64,000 nucleotides of DNA from Dictyophora rubrovolvata (Eukaryota; Basidiomycota; Agaricomycetes; Phallales; Phallaceae): contig CP114127.1 of the NCBI GenBank assembly GCA_029959195.1, forward strand, positions 496,001 to 560,000, read 5' to 3'. A program made the position numbers and the translations under genes. The notes below the pieces were generated by a model that saw only the letters and a list, made by a program, of their open reading frames with translations, was not told the origin of the DNA and ran no database searches. Of this stretch, positions 10,572-20,757 are shown in pieces; position 1 is the first letter of the stretch; each line of letters starts with the position of its first letter.

Positions 10572-11080
10572 CTACACCTGATGGTGGATCGCACAGCTGG
10601 CATCTACTATTTGGTTGGTTGGAATTGGCGGGTTGAAAGATGGAAGAATAGTAGACTGATATTTCGTCGCTGGATGCAACGCCGATCAGGGCAAACGAAA
10701 AAGGGTGCTCGCGAGGGGCTATTTGTCTCGTTATTGATCAAGAATCTGTCTCTTAAAGCGAAGTGACCCTAAATCTTAAACTTTTTTGTTCAATTCTGTT
10801 TTTTATCTATTCGTCCCCCCAAAATATTGGACGAATAGGAACACAGAATTGAGAAGAAAAAAGGTTAAGACTTGGGGTTGCTTCGCTTTAAGAGAGGTTC
10901 TTGATCAATAACGAGACAAATTGGTCTGAAGAGGTTATTGGTCTCGCAAGTGACCTTTTTCATTTGCCCTGACAGTCGTTGCAACCAACGACGAGATAAC
11001 ATGGTCCTTATTGTATATCTCCAAATCCACCCAACCGAATAGTAGATGCCACCTGCGCGATGCACCATCAGGTGTCAATC
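10572..11080. repeat. large palindrome within the dispersed repeat (about 250-bp arms)
   Basis: The left arm begins CACTACACCTGATGGTGGATC and runs through CAGCTGGCATCTACTATT, GCAACGCCGATCAGGGCAAA, CTCGTTATTGATCAAGAA and CTTAAAGCGAAGTGACC. The same landmarks return inverted from 10872 to 11080. The centre, around 10824, is the pair TATTCGTCC / GGACGAATA around a C-run. The left arm also matches 29700-29930, so one orientation is the standard form and the other an inverted duplicate. Confidence 0.8.
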
Positions 11081-11159
11081 CTTACGTTGGCTCTATCCGA
11101 ACAGGTTGAAACTTCATCGTGAAGCCATCAACACAATTTCCCCTTTTGCTTTGAGGGAA

Positions 11160-11464
11160 AATGGGAGGAGCTATGTCAGGGGCGCGCTGTCATCGCAGTA
11201 GCCCGGTTGGATGCAATGTTCTCGACGACCTTTCTTGGGGTGGGATGGTGGCACAGCTGTGTGGAAACGGCACACAAGTCGAATGGAAAGAAGAGGAGAT
11301 TGTGTTGCTGGTTTCATGGAGAAAGCTCAGCTCAGTTTATATAGAGCGAGAGGCTCAAGCTGTGTCCACACAATGCACGTACTGCGTCATGAGGTATGGT
11401 CCTCCATATCAGTGTCCACTCGACTGACATGGACCACTAGCAATGGTTTTCAAAAAGTATGGAC
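11160..11464 (+). repeat. copy of the dispersed repeat family (copy c)
   Basis: The segment holds GGTTGGATGCAATGTTCTCG (about 11206-11225), then TTGTGTTGCTGGTTTCATGG, the TTTATATAGAGCG element, and a block ending GACCACTAGCAATGGTTTTC and GTATGGACC. It is colinear with 7800-8103 at high similarity. No coding potential is seen. Confidence 0.65.
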
Positions 11465-13239
11465 CGTCAAAGGTCCGTTGCCTCTGCCGAATCTACCCTC
11501 CATATTGTTTGTGTTGCCGTCAGGGATAGTAGTTCGAGTAATACTAAGGGCTCACCGTTGCCTGACGCGAATGCATACGCTCTTGCAGCTGGATTAGCAC
11601 CTGAGTCTTAGTACATCTGTGTCGAATTCTCATGTTTATCACAATGGTTCAGCCGTCCGTTGCTTTTAAAATGTAATTTTATCTCCCGCTGCCGGCAGTC
11701 GAATGCTTTCTTAGAACAGCTGTCAACTTGAACGGCAATTTGAGCAAACGGCGGCTTCTCACAATAAAATATTCATTTGTCTCGGCGAAATTCAGAACAA
11801 CGGCGTGCTCAGCTTTTATCTATTACATCATACATGAAGATGGCTGTATGCCTGCCAATCCGAGTGTTCAGCTGGGCTTGATAAATTGGAGTACCTGGCA
11901 TTTATGAAGGCGAAGATATTGGGTGAGCTCATAGAAGACGCTATACTGAGATAGAAACACGAAATAACTTACCAACACCGAACGGAGACCTCTAGAGTCT
12001 AAGCCGCCGCTTGTAGCTAGACGCCAATTACCCTGCAGAAGTCACGCGCCAGTTCCTTCCACCCGTAGCGTTAGCCAACTACTACGATCAATGGGATGTT
12101 TTGACATATATTGTTGCTTTTGGTAAGGTTCAAGAATTTGTTTTATTAAATACAGCTTACCTTCGTGTAAAGCGCAGGACCACTTTGTGATGCCCGACAG
12201 GCCTGGTTATACGAAGTACAGACCTGGAGAGATAACCTCAACTTGAGTTTTCCACCCCCGCTCCATTTCCCGGTTTTGACAGCTGGATATATTTAAACTA
12301 CAGCTATGCCTCGGGGCCGAATATTACAAAGCTGCAATTATCGGGGCTATCACTTTATACATACATACGGGCGAGTATCATCAAATCCTGATAAGCATGA
12401 AGTGGAAGAAAATTCTGCGGGGTTCAGGATCCAATTCTCCGTAACGGCCTGAGTTGCCAGTTGTGGGGGAATGGGGATCGAATGCTTCTGGTACAACAAA
12501 TAAATTGGAAATTTGGAATAGACGGTCCGACTTGGGGGATGAATGTAATGAATTCAGTTGCTACGGCTGGAGCCCCGAGTAGACGTGGCGGATGGGGGAG
12601 GGGTGGCGGTGCGGCGCGTTAATGTCATCTTCCATGTTGTAAGCTTGACAACGATGTGAATCAGAGGAGGTAATCCAACAGCAAAACGTCGAAACTGAGA
12701 AGTGATGATGCTTGATCCATGGGTACACGATGGGAACTAGTCGGGGTACCAGCGTGTAGTAGAAGAGCGAGAACCATATGCGTCGAAATCTTCATGCTCA
12801 TCCTGCATGTTGACGTAGCCCCGAGCGTGTCTACCAGTCAGCTCGTGGGTCCCAATGTTGGTTGTCGTCACGGACGTTGTCATCGGACAGCCATATTAGG
12901 ACGCTTTAGCATGCGTTCTGTTCGGTGAGCAGCGAAAGTACGGTAACGGACAGTCATAGATCCCGATGCTGTCCTTCTTGACTCCGGGACATTGAATGCA
13001 GAGAAGGACACATTCGGGGGGACGATGTTGCGATACATAGGTCCAACGTAATAATTTGAAGTCCACCTGGGGACACGATGGGGGACGCGGAAACCGTGTG
13101 GGTATATAAAGAGTGAGGGCTGGTTGCTTCTCCCAACTCAAAGGAAGTTTCATCACTACGCCCCCGAAGACAGGTTAAAGGTGACCGTATATCGTCAATA
13201 TCAAGACCGGCCCCTTCAGTTTGCTCGAAAACCCGATCC
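11465..13239. other. gene-poor stretch
   Basis: No gene, RNA or repeat could be supported. A plus-strand TATATAAAG element lies near 13109-13117, upstream of the palindrome at 13240. It may belong to a gene whose first codons survive in that palindrome. Confidence 0.35.
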
Positions 13240-13762
13240 ACTATCAATCCATCCTCTTTGTTTGTATCCTTCCGTTTACATTTCATCACCAAAAAGCTGG
13301 CCTTTTAATCATTTGTTCTACTTCACACTTTTTTTGATTCACCTTTCACCATGGAAAACCCATCACAAAAACTACCCTTACCCCAACAAGGAAAGGAAAG
13401 AAAATGGGATTTATGACAGTCTCTTTTCAAAAATATCTCATACCTAAATTAAGTGGCACCTTCCACCAGCACTGCAATGACCACCAAGAAGGCAGGCGCT
13501 ATTGAATGCGCTGCAGTGTTGGTGGAAGTTGTCTCTTAGGTATCATAATGAAAGATTATTGAAAAAGGTAGACAGCTGCCATAGACTATCATAAATTGCA
13601 CTTTGCTCTCTTTGTTGCGGTGGAGGTGGCTTTTGGGATAGGTTTTCCGTGGTGAAAAATCAATCGGAAATTTGTGAAGCGGAGAAAATGGATAAAAGAC
13701 CAGCTTTTTGGTGGTGGAATGTAAACGGCGCAGAAGGATGCAAACAAAGATGTGATAGTGTA
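13240..13762. repeat. palindrome carrying an inverted duplicate of a short gene start
   Basis: Arms of about 240 bp (13240-13478 and 13508-13762) share TTTGTTTGCATCCTTC, ACCAAAAAGCTGG, an ATG followed by codons for ENPSQK / ENLSQK, a proline/glutamine stretch, an IYDSL motif and CTTCCACCARCACTGCA at the inner ends. The loop is about 30 nt. Each arm encodes only about 35 codons before a stop. The right arm (minus strand) reads through MENLSQKPPPPQQ and IYDSLWQLSTFFNN. It could be the 5' end of an unknown gene duplicated head-to-head, or an inverted-repeat element. Confidence 0.75.
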
Positions 13763-15157
13763 ACAGAAGCGGCCCAGGGGCGAGGCTGGATAATAGACCT
13801 TGTTATATACTTCTCGTGTCATATAATTTGTAAGGCTAATAGTTTAACATGGAAGAGAACTCAGCATCACAAAATAATCTGTTGCCGAGTGTATATCATA
13901 AAGACCAGTCGACCTGGAATGTACAACCTTGGAAAATGCGGAGTAGGGCCACTACATAACTCTGTATTTCGCAATGAAAGAAAAAACGAAACATCGTTTC
14001 AGTAAACGTCCGTATTTTGTCGTTGAATGTTCCCTACCACTTTTGGGACTCTGATATGGCGGAATGGACCAAAGCTACTTGTTGCGCTCTCATGCCATGG
14101 CCCATATCCCAAATCACTTGAAGGAAGACATGTATTTACGGTCGAATAAGCATACTCTCTCTCCAATTCAATTTCAATACATCCCAACGATGTTGAGTAT
14201 TGTCATTGTTGTTATATACCTCAAAACAGATCCAAAAGTGAGTGCTTTCTAGCTCTAGATCATAAATTCTCTGTGGAGGTTTTATAAAAAGTAGGCAATC
14301 GATCTAACTTAATTAGCGCGACACGTCCGGAAAGAAAGCAGCTAATGCGTCAGAACTATCAAGCCTCATGGGGATTTGAATAAATAGATAATTTAAGCAT
14401 GTTGAATTTCTATCCAATTTAAAGTTTCTATCTAACAATCATCATTATTAAATAATGTACTAGAATGAGGCCAGCGTAGCGTTTTCTTACCAGAATGCCT
14501 CGTTTAATTTCATGCGGTCGGATTCAAAATCTCAGTGTCCTAGCCTAGGAGTCAATATCAAATCAAGAAAAAAGTGATCAGACATACCACAGAGATATTG
14601 TTCATTTTTTCACCGGGAAAGACGGAATACACCGATTCCCTCTGCACCGACCTGGACACTCGTCCGTACATAGTAGAAAACCTGCTACTAGTATAGTAGT
14701 CTGAGAGAAGGCGAATAAACCAAGAGCGAGAGAAGAGATAAACAAGGCACGAGTAAGTTGCATTATGAGAAAAACTGCAGCAGGCGAGTTGAATGATAAT
14801 ACCGTTTAGTGTGTCATATTTCCATCTTATATAGAAAGCTCGGTATCGTCGCGCCGAAACTACATACATGTGCACAGGCGGCGCGGCGTACGAAATTCAA
14901 ATAACGTTCAAATTATCTAAGAGACTATCCAAAGTACTCGCATTCAAACCGACAATAGAGCACTAATTACTAGACAGGTGTGGATTCTGTATCTTTATCC
15001 TGTTTTACCCTAATCGAGACTTTGGATTGTAAGTCGTTTGTTGACACCTGTGCCAATTCAAGATCGCCACTTCAAGAAGCTTGTGGGAACAAAACTGGCT
15101 GATTCAAAGACTCAATTTCAAGTTCCGGCGTTTAGTAAAAACGGAAGAAAAAAAAGC
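13763..15157. other. gene-poor stretch
   Basis: Only short open frames without recognisable domains are present. I see no RNA gene or repeat that I can support. Confidence 0.35.
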
Positions 15158-15763
15158 TTAACGAGACCTCACAGTTGATTGCGCATTGTCTTGCGGTCCG
15201 AACAAGATATTGTAGCTCGTTTGATCTTCGACTTCATTAATAGTAGAATATGCTCTGGCGTTGAAGGTGGACAGCAAGGAATTAGAATACAGCTTCCCGA
15301 GGGCGAAGTCGAACGCAAAATTACTATGCGCGAGTTTTGAGTTGTTCCGGGAATGAAAGCGAGACAACTTACGCCGTTGTTTGCTTTAAAATCAGAAGGT
15401 TATGTACACTTTCTCACCACAAGTTCATATTACCACTTACGGGAACAGTTTGAAAGACTAGATAGTCTAGGATTGCAAACGTAGAAGTAATGGCACCTGT
15501 GTGAAAGGCAACTGATTTATTCATTTAATCGTGAGTATCAACGGCATTGACGAACAAAAAGGATAGGCTTACGTCGAATATTTCTATTCATCACATTGTC
15601 TGTTCTCCCTAATCCTGTTCGACATTTTCGCTAAGAGAATCAGCATGAGAAGGATAAAAAGTCTTTCAAATGAGATCGGACAACTTACGAATGAATATAC
15701 CAGACATATAGTTATGGAAAGATCCACTACGGCTGAGGATTCCATGATCATCAAGACGTTTTC
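15158..15763 (-). pseudogene. 3' part of a DUF6534-type membrane protein gene
   Basis: Exons readable from 15763 leftwards encode, in order, segments typical of the DUF6534 family of Agaricomycetes. The first is ESSAVVDLSITICLVYSF (a transmembrane helix at an exon start after a CAG acceptor). The second is RKCRTGLGRTDNVMNR, the cytosolic RTGxxRTD-like motif. A third contains ITSTFAILDYLVFQ, and the last contains NFAFDFALGKLYSNSLLSTF followed by NARAYSTINE and a stop at 15158. Introns have good GT-AG borders. The N-terminal four helices are missing upstream, where the sequence turns into an unrelated plus-strand frame. The gene therefore appears truncated. Family function is unknown. Confidence 0.65.
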
Positions 15764-15769
15764 CTGCGC

Positions 15770-16087
15770 TTGGCCTGGGAACACGGATGGATGCTTCCCG
15801 CAACCCCACATGAGTGGAAAAATTGGCAGAATGGGACGTTCAATATGGGTAAATCATCCACAGTGGAGAAAGACAAAGACTGGAAGGCTTACTTTCTCTC
15901 GTTTTTACGGAAGGAAGACGTCCATATCAAAAACCACTGGAGATTCCATAGAATGGCATTGCAATTTGCTCGAGGCCGGATACAGATAAATCAGGAAGGC
16001 GAGGTTAAATGGAGATGGAGCGTAGGGGAGCTGGGTGTTCGAACTGATGTGACATCTCCAAAGCCATACACCTGGGAGGGCAATTGA
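15770..16087 (+). other. unidentified open frame with protein-like character
   Basis: The frame encodes about 105 residues rich in Trp, Lys and aromatic residues. Motifs include WMLPATPHEWKNW, STVEKDKDWKAYFLSFLR and WRWSVGELG, ending PKPYTWEGN before a stop. Composition suggests a genuine C-terminal fragment rather than a shadow frame. It begins exactly where the DUF6534 remnant on the other strand stops, implying a junction near 15765. I do not recognise the family, and no upstream exons were found. Confidence 0.35.
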
Positions 16088-16363
16088 CCAGTCTGAGGGT
16101 CATGTATGATGTGCGGAGTGGTTAGTTACACGTCGTAGTTTGTTATTTAACATGGTGCAGATACGAATTAATGTCAGTGTTCAATATCGCATGACGTCAT
16201 TGACTCTTTGCGCGATTTACAACGTTGCACGTGCTTCACGGGTACTTACAAATGCAATTACAAGTGGTTTCTTTTACTTTAAGGTATGCTTTTTTGTGCC
16301 AAATAGTCCAACACGATCTCAATTAACTTTTACGTCTCTAGACCTCTTCCCATTGTTCGTCGT

Positions 16364-16782
16364 TCAAACATTGCTACGAGTGATATTTTTGGATAAGCCT
16401 AGCCTTTTGAGTATCAACCCGATACTAGCCAACATATCGAAAGGTTCTCCATCCTTCCTCAAATACCTACAATGAGGTACCTCGCTTTCGTATTCCGTGA
16501 GGACCTGCCTCGGAAGAGCCACCTCCCCCCCGGATGGTAGATTACCCTCGTCTATAGACATCCAGACAATCCTTGACGTAGGGTCATAGACCGGCTGGGG
16601 CATTTTGTTCTAAACCACGCGTCAATAAACCGTCGATGTAAGAGAGAAAGATATTGGACTAGGATTATTTGATTAAGAAGCCGGGTCAGGTTGGTCGCTG
16701 CAGGATGCAAAACTGGATCGAGGTAAGAATAAGTTTCTTCAGGAGTGCCGTGATTTTCAAAATTATAGTGGATGTGGCGCAT
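16364..16782 (-). CDS. small two-exon protein of unknown function
   Basis: Exon 1 (16782-16660, 41 codons) joins exon 2 (16609-16364) across a 50-nt GT-AG intron in phase 0, giving 122 aa. Residues include TYSYLDPVLHPAATNLTRLL near the N-terminus, QPVYDPTSRIVWMSIDEGN in the middle, and a glycine-rich LPSGGEVALP. The rest is mixed helical (FDMLASIGLILKRLGL). There is no signal peptide or membrane segment. Splicing removes all stops and keeps frame, which supports a real gene, but no family is recognised. Weak TATA-like sequence (TATTTATATAG on the coding strand) lies about 120 bp upstream. Confidence 0.55.
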
Positions 16783-16963
16783 GGTAGAAATTGCAAACGG
16801 TGTAAGGTAACAAGGGTTAGATTACGGGGTTCGGGTGCGTATACGAGAAGGAGGATGGGATGAACTCGCAGTAACGGACGGTCCAGACGGTGCGAACTAT
16901 ATAAATAGGAACGAGGCCGAGATAACTTGCTCGATGGGCAGTCTGTTGTGCGCGCTCGCGCCA

Positions 16964-16983
16964 AAATAAAATAAAATAAAAAA
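16964..16983. repeat. short AAAAT-type microsatellite
   Basis: Three to four AAAAT units in tandem within AT-rich sequence. Confidence 0.6.
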
Positions 16984-17702
16984 GATACCAACGAACGTGG
17001 AAAGCAATTCCTTCATTCTGACCATGCTAGGGCAACGTCCAGTTATATACATACGAGACGAGCCTCTGGGCACGCGCCGTACAAGTTGGTGCATTCAACG
17101 ACCATCGTTAAACCAGGACAGTTATCCCGAACAAAATGTCTTCAAAGTCCCTTAGAGTGACCACGAATCAATATTATTACACGTTCACTGTCAATTATTT
17201 CGTCTTATGGTGGATCATCATTGCCACGAGTTCACAGGCTTAGATTGGCGGTCATGCATTTATCGGTCATTGTGGATGAATGAGGAACAGAGAGATGTGA
17301 AATTACTGGTGGACTGCGTTTAAATGTGATTCCGTTTGTCTATCATTGTTCGGTTTTCTTAACATTTTCGAAAGTGTCAACCGGTGACCGGTAGCATGTA
17401 ATTTAACACAACATAATTTTTCCCGCGTAATATCATGCTGATAAGGAAACTAGTCTTGATCACTAGGCCCTGCGAGAATATTTCGAATTTGAGACTGATG
17501 GTTTTAGTCTTGGCATTGCAGTAGTAATGATCGCTAGATAATTTATGTATAAATCACGGCATATGCAATTCGAGCGCAATTGTATTCATCGACTACATAT
17601 ACATACATAGAGACAAGTAGATTTGTGTAGTGAGCTTGGTCGCGATCTATTTGATGGATGTCTTTGGCCAAACAGACCCGAACGCTTTTTTTGTCCAATT
17701 AG

Positions 17703-20700
17703 TTATGGAATGAGAGCCCTTGGTCTGTGAATATATGCCTTAGTAGACGGACTGGGATGAAAAACTTGCGAAAATACCTCGTTAGCTTCAGGCACCTGCG
17801 CACGCTCTTCAGTATCATGATCCTTATCCGCCGCGCGGCGCTCAGGAGTAAAATCTTCGGTAGTGAATTCGAGTCGTGAACGGGATACACCAATGATTTG
17901 CCCAAACTCACACGCAGATGCCCCAAGAGCATCAAGAATGTCCGTGCCCTTGTCATACCCTAATTCCCGGGCATGGTAGTCAAAGACTTTGTCAGATTGT
18001 GCTTGTTCATTCATGGCGGCATAGAGCTCATCCAACTTCTCTTGGTCAAGCTTTGATTTTACAATGAGAAGAAACTTTTTCACATCCCACTTTTGAAGCA
18101 CAAGGAACTTCCATAGTTCCACAAGCACGGACGAGCTGTAGAGAATGGTGAACAAAGGCGCTTGTGTCAATGGGTCCACAGACTTGAGGAGATTCATTAG
18201 GTTCGGATACATGTAATTTCTGGCCGGGCGGAAACTGCGACAATTCCCTGAGTTTCGAAAACAATTTGTGAGGTGGGATACAGCGTCGGGATCGTGAGAG
18301 AGGAGGTTGCATAGACTATCGCGGTGCTGTGGCATGAGCAACAATGTGAATATGGGAGTTGTGAACTGTGAGAGAGATGGATGAAGATCTCGCGAGCACC
18401 AATGATATATGGGAGAGAGGTCGTCGCACTCTGAAAAAAGAAACTGGTTAGCCACGTAGGCGTCCGTCAAATCCCAAATCAAGTTCAGACACCATACTGC
18501 CGGCTCCCTGACTTTAACTGGCATAGACTTGCTCCAGAATGCATCCGCGCAGCAAATATCAATGAAGAAGGAAAAGTACTGCTCAGGTGAGACACGGGGT
18601 TTGGAATCAAGCCAATTCCATAAGTTGAGAAACAGAAGAAACAAGCACTCCTGTCTCTGTTCTTTGCTGGGAATGAGTGGTTGATTGGAGGTGAGGTTAC
18701 GATAGATGGTGACAAGGAGGCGATAACGTGTTTCAAAGGATCTGCCTTCAGAGGAATCGTCAGGCTTGGTACCACCAAAGAAATGTCGGTAAAGGTATTC
18801 AAATTTCCGCCATCCCAGTTCTTCACTGTTTAAGGATACGACGCCCGCATTACATATGGATTTTTGGGTGGGATCAGGCTTCCATTCAAATAGACCACGT
18901 TGTCCAGAGGTGAGTATATGCACAGTGATTGTAGCATCTCCTGACACTTTTCCGAAGAAAATGGACCACATGACCAGCGGGAGCTCGAGATCGTTGTTGA
19001 TGATATCCTTCATAACTTGGGTATGATTATGATGTATCATATTATCGGCAATACGAGAATAGCTTCGATACTCTGCTTCTTCCAGGTGGCTTTCTTCCGC
19101 ATCAGAAATATTCCGGAGTAGATGCCAGTGGTGGCGCGCATAAGTCAGGATATCCAGACACAAACCATAACGCAGGTCCACCACATTTGTTTCACTGACC
19201 TCCAAAGTTTCCAAGAGATTGTTACAGATAACGGGTCCGAATTGCTGACCGATACTTGGATGCACAGCTGCACACCGTGCAATAATTCGATGGACACTCC
19301 TGTTTGGAGAAGTCGCATAGAGCCAATCCAGCGCCTCGAAATCGAGTGAAATTGCGTTTTCGATAGCTTTCTTTATATTTTCTTCTCTCCACTTTGTAAA
19401 TTTGGGAAACTCCTCGGTAAATAGGGTGTCCCGAAGCATGCCAAAACCACGATGCATGACGGCGCCAGCTAATTTGAAGATAGAGATGAATATATGTTGA
19501 AAGACGCTGTAGGCGTGGAGGAGACGCTGAATATAATGCAGAGCTTTAAAACTTATTTTTCTCCCGACGACACGATAAATGTTTCTCAAAGCTGCGCTAA
19601 TCCAACTGACAATTGTTTTCAGGAAAAAGATGAGAACGCCAACGTAAATTGTCAACGAGGTTGTATACGGACATTCCGGATACTGAATGGGCAATATCAC
19701 AGAAATAAAGTATAGGAAATATGTGATACCCGTAATTATGACGATGGTCCAGGCAACGCGAATGTCCAACGGAAATAATAGGATGATGATGCCTGTAAGA
19801 AAGATGCCGACAGCAAGATGTAGCAGGATAGGGAGGAGGTCGACGATAGCACCAACTTTCCACAATTCAAACCCGTTAAACCGCAGCTGTCTGGCCCTCA
19901 CTTTTTCATTTGCAGTTCCAGGAATAGACGACATATAATAATAGAGCCATTGTTTCGCGAGGACGGCAAATAGCGCAGTGGATAAAGTGATTGCCAGACT
20001 GGTAAACCACAGACCGTTCACCAGAAATGCGTTCGTCGATGGTGTGAACGGAGACGTAGGGGTTAGTGCTGAGCTGGGAACGTTGTTTAACAGCGTTCCA
20101 CTAGATTGTGCTCGTAGTAATTGGGTTATCTCAAACAATAAGGATGCAGAGACTTGGGTATTATCCTGCTGTAGGTTTTGTGAAGCCTGTGAAACGAACG
20201 TCGTTATAACACCAGAAAAGAGACCGGCCTAATAAGTAATAAGATTAAAAGAACATCTCATGCAAAGCATATATTCTGCCTACAAAAACCAGGAGAACGT
20301 CTGCTGTCTCTTTCCACCCATCCACTCTCTCACGATCAAATGATTCAGCTTCGTCAAGGTAAGTCAACCAAACACGAGCATTGTCGGCGGCCTCCTCTCC
20401 GAATCGATCCCGTGGATATTTCTGTTCGTAATCATATCGATTATTTGCTAATATATATTATGTCCAACGTTCAAAGTAAACAGAACAACAGTACTCACAC
20501 CCAGTTTCAGGTTGTGAATCTTTGGTCAGTCCGAAAAACCTCTTGCGCCCCGCCATGTTTCGTTGCGTCTGAGTAGAATTAGATGTCGCTGGGTTGGCCT
20601 CTGGAATGTATGGTCAGTGATGAATTTTTATATATCACAAAAGAGGAAACCCACCAAGAAAATCGCGGAAGAGGGCCACTAAATTTTCTATCGATTCAGC

Positions 20701-20757
20701 AGATTTCGCAGCGGCAGGTTGCTCGCTTTCCTCGTTCAAACTAGCAGAGTCGAACAT
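17703..20757 (-). CDS. DUF6535 domain membrane protein
   Basis: Four exons (20757-20655, 20600-20499, 20447-20284, 20228-17703) sum to 965 codons (964 aa) with phases that fit. The N-terminal region has RYDYEQKYPRDRFGEEAADN and ARVWLTYLDEAESFD. The DUF6535 membrane part follows. It includes AGLFSGVITTFVSQASQNLQ, a SPFTPSTNAFLVNGLWFTSL helix leading to AKQWLYYY, and VDLLPILLHLAVGIFLTGII. VAWTIVIITGITYFLYFISV completes it, followed by PECPYTTSL. The long remainder (about 600 aa) is helical and probably cytosolic. The family is expanded in mushrooms and its function is unknown. A second, decayed member lies upstream at 24255-27340. Confidence 0.88.

Noticed and set aside
13124-13447. Open frame across the left arm of the 13-kb palindrome
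   Set aside because: It mixes promoter-like sequence with the arm; the arm itself explains the openness better than a gene does.
16895-16910. TATATAAATA as a promoter of the small minus-strand gene
   Set aside because: The strong TATA orientation is on the plus strand; on the coding strand only a weak TATTTATA remains.
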